The notes under the pieces were generated by a model, which did not search any database, was not told the DNA's origin, and saw only the letters and a list, made by a program, of their open reading frames with translations. This document shows, in pieces, positions 50,869 through 58,595 of a DNA stretch of 64,000 nt (position 1 is the stretch's first letter; the number at the start of each line of letters is the position of its first letter). The position numbers were made by a program, and so were the translations under genes. Source of the stretch: Motiliproteus sp041586735 (GTDB lineage Bacteria; Pseudomonadota; Gammaproteobacteria; Pseudomonadales; Balneatricaceae); assembly GCA_041586735.1 (NCBI GenBank), contig JBFGZQ010000005.1:148163-212162 (forward strand). The letters are read 5' to 3'.

Positions 50869-52386
50869 ATGTCAGAATTATCAAAATCGGTTCCGGTTGC
50901 TGTTTTAGGGGCGGGTACCATGGGTGCCGGTATTGCCCAGGTTGCGGCAGCTGCGGGACATCCTGTGTACCTTTACGATATCGATGCACAAGCGATCGAG
51001 TCGGGGATGGACCAGCTGCGTAAGGGGCTGGAAAAGCAGGTGGCGCGGCAAAAAATAACCGCCGATGCGTACAGAGATCTGATGGACCGAATTTGCCCCT
51101 GCACCGAGCTAGCAGCGCTGACAGGTGCCGGCCTGATTATCGAGGCAATTGTTGAAAACCTGAAGGTTAAGCAGAGCGTATTTGCCGAACTGGAGCACAT
51201 TTGCGCTGACGATGTGATACTGGCTTCTAACACCTCATCGATCTCTATCACCGCCATCGGTGCGGGTCTTAAACGCCCTGAGCGACTGGTGGGCATGCAT
51301 TTTTTTAACCCGGCACCCATTTTGAAATTGGTCGAAGTGATTAGTGGTGTGGCGACAGACAACGCCGTGGCGCAAACGGTCTACGCGACAGCCCTGCGTT
51401 GGGGAAAGACGCCGGTTTATGCCAAATCAACCCCGGGGTTCATCGTCAACCGTGTCGCCCGTCCTTTCTACGCCGAGGGCTTACGGATATTGGAGGAGGG
51501 GGCCGCGGATGTGCAGACTATCGATGCCATTTTTCGTGAAACAGGTGGGTTCCGGATGGGGCCGTTTGAACTGATGGATCTGATCGGACAGGATATCAAC
51601 TACGCCGTGACCTGTTCGGTCTTCGACGCCTATTATCAGGATCCCCGGTTCAGACCTTCGATCACCCAGCGAGAGCTGGTTAACGCCGGATTTTTGGGGC
51701 GCAAGAGCGGTCGAGGTTTCTACACTTATCAAACGGATCAACAACCTCTGGTAGCGACCAGTCCAAATGCGCAGCCGGCTAAAGATATCGTTGTCAAGGG
51801 TGATTTAGGAGTGGCAGAACCACTTGTCAGCCTGATGGATACAGCCGGTTTAACGGTTGATCGGCAGCCTGAAGAGAACGCCGCATCGATCCTTGTTGAC
51901 GGTGTCACCCTCGTCCTCACCGATGGTCGAAGTGCGACTGAGCGAGCGGCTAGTGAGCGTTCTTCACAGATAGTGGTGTTTGATCTAGCGTTTAATTACC
52001 TCGACAGCCAACGTGTCGTTATCGCCAAGGCCGATCAGGCCAGTGCTGCGGCCCTGACGACCGCTTGTGGGTTTTTTCAATCGCTGGGTAAGCAGGTCAG
52101 CATAATCGATGATATTCCCGGAATGGTTGTGATGCGAACCGTTTGCATGCTCGCCAATGAAGCAGCAGAGGCGGTTTATCATGGTGTTGCCACCGTGGAA
52201 GATGTCGATATCGCCATGTGTAGCGGCGTTAACTACCCACAAGGCCCCTTACGCTGGGCGGACCGGGTCGGAATGGCGTGGCTTTTACAGGTGCTAAAGG
52301 CTTTGCAAGCCACCTACGGTGATGACCGTTATAGACCCTCGGCCTTAGTCCAGAGAAAAGCCTATTCGAATACTGCATTCTATTAA
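50869..52386 (+). CDS. paaH: 3-hydroxyadipyl-CoA dehydrogenase
   Basis: A 505-residue NAD-dependent 3-hydroxyacyl-CoA dehydrogenase with an N-terminal Rossmann fold (LGAGTMGAGIAQVAAAAGH), catalytic His in GMHFFNPAP, and two C-terminal dehydrogenase domains (first ending GRKSGRGFYTY, second ending DRYRPSALVQRKAY). The double C-domain form matches PaaH rather than short Hbd. It oxidises 3-hydroxyadipyl-CoA to 3-oxoadipyl-CoA. The final thiolase is not encoded in this window. The ATG at 50869 has GGGA upstream; a TTG at 50863 is less likely. Confidence 0.9.
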   Translation: MSELSKSVPVAVLGAGTMGAGIAQVAAAAGHPVYLYDIDAQAIESGMDQLRKGLEKQVARQKITADAYRDLMDRICPCTELAALTGAGLIIEAIVENLKVKQSVFAELEHICADDVILASNTSSISITAIGAGLKRPERLVGMHFFNPAPILKLVEVISGVATDNAVAQTVYATALRWGKTPVYAKSTPGFIVNRVARPFYAEGLRILEEGAADVQTIDAIFRETGGFRMGPFELMDLIGQDINYAVTCSVFDAYYQDPRFRPSITQRELVNAGFLGRKSGRGFYTYQTDQQPLVATSPNAQPAKDIVVKGDLGVAEPLVSLMDTAGLTVDRQPEENAASILVDGVTLVLTDGRSATERAASERSSQIVVFDLAFNYLDSQRVVIAKADQASAAALTTACGFFQSLGKQVSIIDDIPGMVVMRTVCMLANEAAEAVYHGVATVEDVDIAMCSGVNYPQGPLRWADRVGMAWLLQVLKALQATYGDDRYRPSALVQRKAYSNTAFY

Positions 52387-52432
52387 CAATGGGTTGCAGC
52401 AGTCTGAGTCCAATGAAAGAAGAAGGTAGAAA

Positions 52433-53266
52433 ATGAACATGAAGGAAACGGGACATAGCCCGCTCAAACGTTCTACAGGGTTTTACTCGATTGAAGGCAA
52501 GCAACTGGAATATCTATGGCTTGGTCCCGGTCCTGATGAGGCTCTGACGCTGGTTTTTCTGCATGAAGGATTAGGCTGTATTGAGCTTTGGCGAGACTTT
52601 CCGGAGCGGATAGCCCGGGCTACCGGCTGTGGAGTCTTGGTCTATAGCCGTTCCGGCTATGGTGCCTCCGATCCGGTTGATCTGCCTCGCCCCTTGCGCT
52701 ATATGCACGACGAGGGGCTGAGGGTGCTACCGGCGGTACTGGATGCCGCCGGGGTTCGTCGCGCCGTTTTGGTCGGTCATAGTGACGGGGGCTCTATCGC
52801 CCTGATTCATGCCGGAGGCGTGGCTGATCCCCGGGTGAAAGGTTTGGTGTTGATGGCGCCTCATGTCTTTGTCGAGGCGTTGACGGTAGAGAGCATCGCT
52901 AAGAGTAAAGTCCTTTACACCGAGCAGGGTCTGCGTGAGCGGTTGGCGCGTTATCACGGTGATAATGTCGACAATACCTTTTGGGGGTGGAATAGGGCTT
53001 GGTTGGCGCCCGAGTTTCTCGACTGGAATATCGAGAGTTATCTGAAAAATATCCACTTGCCGGTGTTGCTGATGCAAGGGTTGGGGGATGAATATGGTAC
53101 TGACCAACAGGTGCAAAGGATTGAAGCACAGCTGAGTGGGCCGGTGAAGTGCATCCGCTTTGCACAATGTGGCCATACACCTTTTCGAGACCAGCCGGCG
53201 CTAACCGAGTTGGCGATCGTAAACTTTTTCCGACAGTGGCAACGACAACTTCGCTGCTTTAATTGA
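52433..53266 (+). CDS. alpha/beta hydrolase of the box cluster
   Basis: A 277-residue alpha/beta hydrolase. The HEGLGCIELW oxyanion segment, nucleophile Ser in GHSDGG, an acid in GLGDEYG and the His in CGHTPF complete the fold. Hydrolases of this type accompany box genes in other bacteria, where a role in clearing dead-end CoA thioesters or lactones is possible but unproven. It lies 46 bp after paaH and ends the plus-strand operon. It has no signal peptide. Confidence 0.85.
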   Translation: MNMKETGHSPLKRSTGFYSIEGKQLEYLWLGPGPDEALTLVFLHEGLGCIELWRDFPERIARATGCGVLVYSRSGYGASDPVDLPRPLRYMHDEGLRVLPAVLDAAGVRRAVLVGHSDGGSIALIHAGGVADPRVKGLVLMAPHVFVEALTVESIAKSKVLYTEQGLRERLARYHGDNVDNTFWGWNRAWLAPEFLDWNIESYLKNIHLPVLLMQGLGDEYGTDQQVQRIEAQLSGPVKCIRFAQCGHTPFRDQPALTELAIVNFFRQWQRQLRCFN

Positions 53267-53273
53267 ATGGTTC

Positions 53274-53308
53274 GAGGTTTGAGGTTTGAGGTTTGATATT
53301 TGAGGTTC
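53274..53308. repeat. 7-bp tandem repeat (GAGGTTT)x5, imperfect
   Basis: Three perfect GAGGTTT units, then GATATTT and GAGGTTC, fill the 43-bp gap between two convergent genes. No known function. Confidence 0.9.
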
Positions 53309-53309
53309 G

Positions 53310-54053
53310 TCAACGGTATGCCGTCATGATCTCCTCTAACGTACCGTCTTCGATCATCTCCTTAAACACCCGCTGGTAATCGCTAGCTAGCCTGGTCGGA
53401 AATTTTTTGGAGGTGGCAATATACACATCAGAGCGATAAACCACATCCCCGAAGGTCAGGGGTGTAATAGCTTTTTGTTCGTTCCAGGTGTAGATGGCGA
53501 GGTCTTTAGCGGTAAACCAGGCCTCAGTTCGGCCGATCTCCATGAGTCGAATATGCTGCGGGCCTGGATCGGTTAAAGCCAACAGATTCTCGAACCCATT
53601 GAGTTCAAGAAACTGCTCAAAGGGCGTGTCCTGCTGGACAGATATTCGGCTCAAGCCTTTCGCCTGGGCTAACGACAGCGGTTTTCCATCAAGAGTAACG
53701 AAAAGCATTTCAATCGGAGCCACGTTGATGGTCCATTGATAGTGCGGTTCTCGCTCCTGAGTACGCGTCAAAGGAAAAATGATGTAGTCGGGTTCACGCA
53801 TAGCCAACCTTAGCGATCTCGACCAAGGTATGAATTCGATCGGACGCTCGCTTCCTAAGCGTCTTTCAATCTCCTTCACAACTTCGACCATGAATCCGGG
53901 CTGCGCTCCACCCATAATGCTGTAGGGCAGAAGGTGGGCAGTAATGAGTCGCACTCCGTGCTGACGGCTGTCAGCTTTAGCTTGTGACAAAGAGAAAGCT
54001 AAAGCTAAAGCTAAAGCCAGTATCCCTAGAATGCTGATCCTATTACGCTTCAT
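53310..54053 (-). CDS. periplasmic amino-acid-type solute-binding protein
   Basis: A 247-residue secreted protein of the bacterial extracellular solute-binding family 3. The signal peptide has an ALALALAFSLS core encoded by a short tandem repeat (AAAGCT on the plus strand, 53995-54017) and a cleavage site near SQAKADS. The body shows GFMVEVVKEIERRLG, SVQQDTPFEQFL and FKEMIEDGTLEEIM. No permease or ATPase gene adjoins it, so it is either an orphan binding protein or a quorum/redox sensor module. Whether it binds an aromatic acid is unknown. Confidence 0.82.
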   Translation of the reverse strand: MKRNRISILGILALALALAFSLSQAKADSRQHGVRLITAHLLPYSIMGGAQPGFMVEVVKEIERRLGSERPIEFIPWSRSLRLAMREPDYIIFPLTRTQEREPHYQWTINVAPIEMLFVTLDGKPLSLAQAKGLSRISVQQDTPFEQFLELNGFENLLALTDPGPQHIRLMEIGRTEAWFTAKDLAIYTWNEQKAITPLTFGDVVYRSDVYIATSKKFPTRLASDYQRVFKEMIEDGTLEEIMTAYR

Positions 54054-54203
54054 CCCCGTCCCTTATTTCCTCCATTATCGCTAATAGAATATGTCTACTA
54101 TGCCGTGCAGCACAACCCCTGACATCACCCCTGACATCACGGGGCGCGCGGCGGCGCATAGTATATAGCCAGCTATCCGCTGGCGTGAATTCAGAATCTT
54201 CTG

Positions 54204-54683
54204 TTAGGTGCTGCGAGTAAACTCAATTTCACCGTTGGGCAGCAGATAGAGTACTAGCGCGTCGCCATCGGTGACCGTCGGGGCATGCTGGCTACCAGCG
54301 CCGTTTACTTGCCATGGGCAACTGCGTCCGTCGAACTTGGCATCGGCAGCAATAGGTATCAATAGATCAATCTCTCCACGGGGATGAACGTGGTAAGGCC
54401 CTTTAACGTTGTTCATATAGACCACATCGACACTGCAACCGCCAAGCTCGGATGTGGGTTTGATTGCCCGCCCAAACTTGATCCCTCCCGCTTCATGTTG
54501 ACATAACGCTCCCGCATCAATACCCGAGTGACAGGCGGCTGTTATCGCTTTAACCGTATCGCTGTCGGCGTGGAACTTGGCATTGAGTCGATCTTCCAGC
54601 GCCTGATCTAGCGGACTATCACCCATAAAATCGGTGACTGTTTTAAGCAGTGCTTGAAGTTGGTCAATCGAAAATTCAGTCAT
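54204..54683 (-). CDS. DUF4863 cupin protein (4-hydroxylaminobenzoate lyase-like)
   Basis: A 159-residue cupin-fold protein of the DUF4863 family, with metal-type residues in GPYHVHPRGEIDLLIP. The family includes the 4-hydroxylaminobenzoate lyase of 4-nitrobenzoate degradation, but many members lie in box clusters with no nitrobenzoate genes, as here. Its role in benzoyl-CoA metabolism is unknown. Start codon is uncertain: ATG at 54683, or GTG at 54689 that has the better-spaced AAGGA site. The 198 bp between it and boxD contain nothing I recognise. Confidence 0.78.
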   Translation of the reverse strand: MTEFSIDQLQALLKTVTDFMGDSPLDQALEDRLNAKFHADSDTVKAITAACHSGIDAGALCQHEAGGIKFGRAIKPTSELGGCSVDVVYMNNVKGPYHVHPRGEIDLLIPIAADAKFDGRSCPWQVNGAGSQHAPTVTDGDALVLYLLPNGEIEFTRST

Positions 54684-54881
54684 GATCACAGTTTTCCTTA
54701 TGGTTAAGCCAGTAGAGCATCATCTACCAGATTAAGACGTTGTACGGTTCCTAGGTGATTGAGTGACATGAAACGATGAACACCCTGCACAACCTTGTTC
54801 AGAGTCGATTCAGGCATAGACCTGTCTAGCACATCGCATGTGGTCCACGTTCATGTACGCCTCTTAGTCACAGACTACCCG

Positions 54882-56459
54882 TCAAACAGCTAGGATTGCA
54901 GCAGCTTGCTGCAAGGCTTGCAAGCGTCCGATGTTGCCTTGAATGGCGGTGCGCTGATGGTAAAAACGCAAACCGCGTAAACCGCCGAGTTCCTCACCAC
55001 CACCGGCACGGCCAGGACCGCCGTGTATACATTGCGGCATCACGTTACCGTGGCCTGTATGTGAAGCCATAATTGCCTCGTCGATAATCAGCAATCTTCC
55101 GTGGGAAGAGCCCAGCTCAACGCTAGCTCGCGCCGCGAACGCATCGTCGTTAGTGAAAACGGATGCGACCAGAGAACCGCCGCCCAGAGCCGCCAGTGTC
55201 CAGGCTTCGGTTACGGACGCATAGGGAATCAATGTTGCAACGGGGCCAAAAACCTCGGTATCGTGTATGCGCTTCGCCTCAAGCGGGTTGTTGCAGCGCA
55301 GCAGAGTGGGTTGTACAAAGCAGCCCTGGTTTGCGTCTGCTCCCACAGGAACAAAATCTGGGTCAGCACCATAGATGACCTCGGCCTCCTGTTTTAAGGT
55401 ATTGATACCAGAAGATGCGGCGGCTTGTTGCGCTTTATTAATCAGCGGCCCCATGCGTACCCCCTCCACTTGCGGATCACCGACGCTGATCTTGTCCAAG
55501 CGCGAGGCCAGCGCATCCGCTACGGCGTCAAGCACGGCTGCCGGTAACAAGATACGTCGTATAGCGGTACATTTTTGCCCCGCTTTGATAGTCATCTCTC
55601 TGCTAACCTCTTTGACAAAGGCATCAAACAACGGACTGCCTGCGGCGACATCTTCACCCAGCAGGGCCATGTTGACGCTGTCCGCCTCGACATTGAAACG
55701 CACCCCGCTTTCGACCACTCGTGGGTTGGTCCGCAACGTCATTGCCGTATCGGCAGATCCGGTGAAGAGTACCGCGTCACCGGTTTGAACGTGGTCCATT
55801 AAATCATGCCCCCCCCCACAGATAAGTGACAGACTGCCTTGCGGTAAAATATTGGCGGTAACCACGTCATGGATCATCTGGTAGGTCAGCAGGGAGGTCG
55901 CTGTAGCGGGCTTTGCAAACACCGGCACGCCAGCCAGCAACGCAACAGCTACCTTTTCCCATAACCCCCAAGAGGGGAAGTTAAAGGCGTTAATATGGAT
56001 AGCCACTCCTTTGAGGGGGGTCAGGATATGAGCGCTTTGAAACACCTCGTCCCGCCCTAGGCGGTCCGTTCCAGGCTCTGCTAAATAGCTCGCATCGCCC
56101 AGACTTTTTCCGACGGCTGCATAGTATTGCAGCGTGCCTATACCGCCATCGACATCAATCTTGGCATCCGACAGGGTATTACCCGAGTTGTCAGCAGCGG
56201 TTTGGTAATATTTGTCACGATTGGCAGCCAATACTTTCGCAACACCGCCTAGCAATTGAGCCCGCTCGGCATAACTTAATGCCTGTAACGCCGGGTTACC
56301 CACCTGCCGTGAGTAGGTCAGCGCTTGGTGTAGGTCAACGCCATCGGATCCAGCACGGGCTAATACGTCGCCATTAACTGGATTGATTAATGCCACACCC
56401 GGTCCTTGCCCCTCGACCCATGTTCCGCAGATATAATTTTTTAATTTCAATGTCGTCAC
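54882..56459 (-). CDS. boxD: 3,4-dehydroadipyl-CoA semialdehyde dehydrogenase
   Basis: A 525-residue aldehyde dehydrogenase. It has the NAD(P) segment AINAFNFPSWGLWEK-type region, the nucleophile Cys in GQKCTAIRR, and the C-terminal GGPGRAGGGEELGGLRG typical of BoxD and the PaaZ aldehyde dehydrogenase domain. It oxidises the semialdehyde made by BoxC to 3,4-dehydroadipyl-CoA. The start is a GTG with AGGG 6 nt upstream. The gene is on the opposite strand from boxCBA but has a matching operator upstream. Confidence 0.92.
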   Translation of the reverse strand: MTTLKLKNYICGTWVEGQGPGVALINPVNGDVLARAGSDGVDLHQALTYSRQVGNPALQALSYAERAQLLGGVAKVLAANRDKYYQTAADNSGNTLSDAKIDVDGGIGTLQYYAAVGKSLGDASYLAEPGTDRLGRDEVFQSAHILTPLKGVAIHINAFNFPSWGLWEKVAVALLAGVPVFAKPATATSLLTYQMIHDVVTANILPQGSLSLICGGGHDLMDHVQTGDAVLFTGSADTAMTLRTNPRVVESGVRFNVEADSVNMALLGEDVAAGSPLFDAFVKEVSREMTIKAGQKCTAIRRILLPAAVLDAVADALASRLDKISVGDPQVEGVRMGPLINKAQQAAASSGINTLKQEAEVIYGADPDFVPVGADANQGCFVQPTLLRCNNPLEAKRIHDTEVFGPVATLIPYASVTEAWTLAALGGGSLVASVFTNDDAFAARASVELGSSHGRLLIIDEAIMASHTGHGNVMPQCIHGGPGRAGGGEELGGLRGLRFYHQRTAIQGNIGRLQALQQAAAILAV

Positions 56460-56634
56460 CTTTTACCCTAGCGCATTAGAATTTAACTGTTTGATATAAA
56501 ATTAAATTTATATCGATCTCCAGCGATCTATTTTAATTCACACCGCTTAGCCATCTATGCTGACCCGGTCGACGGACGAGGTTACAGGGCCTCTCTCATT
56601 GGCGGAGTTAAATTGCACGCAGGAATCACTGTAA

Positions 56635-56667
56635 TGCACTATAGTGCACTGAAGTGCGATAAGTCAA
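56635..56667 (-). promoter_or_regulatory. boxD promoter with second TGCA-N6-TGCA operator
   Basis: On the minus strand TTGACT (56662-56667), 18 bp, TATAGT (56638-56643) make a sigma70-like promoter. Its -10 is embedded in the perfect palindrome TGCACTATAGTGCA (56635-56648). A further TGCA lies at 56614-56617. The arrangement copies that of the boxC promoter. The leader to the boxD GTG would be about 170 nt. Confidence 0.72.
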
Positions 56668-57021
56668 TTATTGTAGCTATTGGTTTAGGTGTAGGATTGG
56701 GCTTAGGCTTCAAAGGTTGGAGCCTGGCTGGATTTATCCAGATGAAGTGCATTAAAACGTATGGCGCAGGTCGTTTTTATTGGGTTTTATCGGATGGCGC
56801 TGTTGAAAAAGATGCGCGAAGGCTGCCGTTATTACCGCTAAATAGATGATGAAACGGACTCTTGTGCAGGGTAGGGGGCGATCAGCGTGCTTTTGAGGGT
56901 GCGTATCAGGAAGCTGTCTGAGGTATACGACAGGGCGGTTACAAAAGGGGGATGCCGGAAAGAGCCCATCGACAATGGGCCCTTTCTGGCGGTCATTTAA
57001 GAGCGGCGCAGTGCAACGATG
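56668..57021. other. intergenic stretch, no supported gene
   Basis: Between the boxD promoter and the end of the alcohol dehydrogenase gene no credible gene is seen. A 78-codon plus-strand frame (56613-56849) runs through the operator and encodes a glycine-rich hydrophobic stretch, but it has no convincing ribosome site. GGGCCC at 56977-56982 lies in a small dyad near the alcohol dehydrogenase 3' end (GGAAAGAGCCC / GGGCCCTTTCT), a possible terminator for that gene. Confidence 0.4.
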
Positions 57022-58185
57022 TTACATGGCCGCTTTGAATATGCCGACCACGCAGTTCAGCGTGGCAATACGCGGGTTAGTCTGCATGCAGGCATCTTTC
57101 ATGGCGTTTTCGGCCATGACCGGCAGGTCGGCTTCATCCACCTGCAGCGCCTTAAGACCTGAGGGGATACCCACGTCCTTAGACAATCTGCGAATCGCCT
57201 CGATACCCTTGGTCGCGGCTTCCACGTCGTTCAGGCCGCTGACGTTCACGCCCAGTGCGACAGCAATGTCGGCGAAACGCTTGGGATTGGCAATGGTGTT
57301 GAACTCGCACACGAAAGGAAGCAGGATAGCGTTACATACGCCATGCGGCAGATTGTAGAAGCCGCCGAGCTGGTGTGCCATGGCATGTACGTAACCTAGG
57401 CTGGCATTGTTGAAAGCCATGCCGGCCAGATACTCGGCGTAGGCCATCTTGTCTCGGGCTTCTAGGTTGTTGCCGTTGGCTACAGCCGGGCGCAACCACT
57501 CGGCGATCAGGGTGATGGCCTTGATGGCACAGGCGTCGGTGATCGGCGTGGCGATGGTGGAGACATAGGCTTCCACCGCGTGGGTCAGCGCATCCATGCC
57601 CGTAGCGGCAGTCAGCCCGGCGGGCTTGCCAACCATCAACACAGGATCGTTGATGGCGACACTCGGCGTGCAGCGCCAGTCGACGATAGCCATCTTCACT
57701 TTGGTGTCGGTGTTGGTGATGATGCAGAAGCGGGTCATCTCGCTGGCGGTGCCGGCGGTGGTATTGATGGCCACGAACGGTGGCATAGGTCGGCTGGTCT
57801 TGTTGACCCCTTCCAGGTCGCGGATGTGGCATTCATTGGTCGCCACCATGCCGATCCCCTTGGCGCAATCGTGGGAGCTGCCGCCGCCGAGGGAGATAAT
57901 AGCGTCGCACTGGTTATCTTGGTAGATTTTCAGACCGTCATCGACGTTTTTATCGGTGGGGTTGGGTTCGGCGCCCGTAAAGATCACCACGCCGACGCCA
58001 GCCTCTTCGACCTGCGCTTTGATCTGGTCGGCCATGCCTGTAGCGGCAATACCCTTGTCAGTCACCAGTAACGCCTTGCTGGCGCCCAGTTGCTTAACCT
58101 GCTCCCCAGCTTCCTTGGAGGAGCCGACGCCCATCAGAGAAACGGTGGGGATATAAAAGCCAAAAGTCTGGTCTGCTAATGCCAT
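57022..58185 (-). CDS. iron-containing alcohol dehydrogenase
   Basis: A 387-residue group III alcohol dehydrogenase similar to YiaY/AdhB-type enzymes. The NAD motif is LGGGSSHDCAKGIG; the metal ligands fall in GMDALTHAVEAY (Asp and His) and YVHAMAHQLGGFYNLPHGVCNA (two His). It probably oxidises or reduces short primary alcohols and aldehydes. I start it at the ATG at 58185, with GGAG 9 nt upstream; an upstream extension is unsupported. It is divergent from ptsP with a 410-bp gap. Confidence 0.93.
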   Translation of the reverse strand: MALADQTFGFYIPTVSLMGVGSSKEAGEQVKQLGASKALLVTDKGIAATGMADQIKAQVEEAGVGVVIFTGAEPNPTDKNVDDGLKIYQDNQCDAIISLGGGSSHDCAKGIGMVATNECHIRDLEGVNKTSRPMPPFVAINTTAGTASEMTRFCIITNTDTKVKMAIVDWRCTPSVAINDPVLMVGKPAGLTAATGMDALTHAVEAYVSTIATPITDACAIKAITLIAEWLRPAVANGNNLEARDKMAYAEYLAGMAFNNASLGYVHAMAHQLGGFYNLPHGVCNAILLPFVCEFNTIANPKRFADIAVALGVNVSGLNDVEAATKGIEAIRRLSKDVGIPSGLKALQVDEADLPVMAENAMKDACMQTNPRIATLNCVVGIFKAAM

Positions 58186-58542
58186 GGTTATACACTCCAA
58201 AATTATATTTGTTATCTGTGCTGTCAAAATCCCGCGTCAGAAAATTTGCTCACAGCTTTAAGTTGACGAATCAGAGTTGGTGTTGATTCGTGTTTCAAAA
58301 CTACGCGTCCCTAGGGTGTCTTCTCTGCCGCGTAGGTTTCCATATCATGGTACTCACGGGCTTTCCGTATGGGCATGGTACTTTGGTTAGTAACACCTGC
58401 GTCCTTGGTAGTAATTGTGGGTGCTGATAAAGAGCTTTTGGGCCGCCGCTGAAACCGGCGTGTTCAAGCGATCGGGATTTTCTATTGTCCTGTAAGGATC
58501 GAGGCTGCCGACACTGCGTCGGGTTATCTCGGTCAATAAGTA

Positions 58543-58571
58543 TTAACTTGAATCGCTAGGAGAGGTATAAT
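58543..58571 (+). promoter_or_regulatory. candidate ptsP promoter
   Basis: TTAACT (58543-58548), a 17-bp spacer and perfect TATAAT (58566-58571) lie 24 bp before the ptsP start codon, so the leader would be very short. The rest of the 410-bp divergent region shows no gene. Confidence 0.55.
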
Positions 58572-58595
58572 CAGAAAAGGTTACTGGCGAAAAAA

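Noticed and set aside
56613..56849. A 78-codon glycine-rich hydrophobic frame
   Set aside because: It runs through the boxD operator and promoter, lacks a convincing ribosome site and resembles no family I know.
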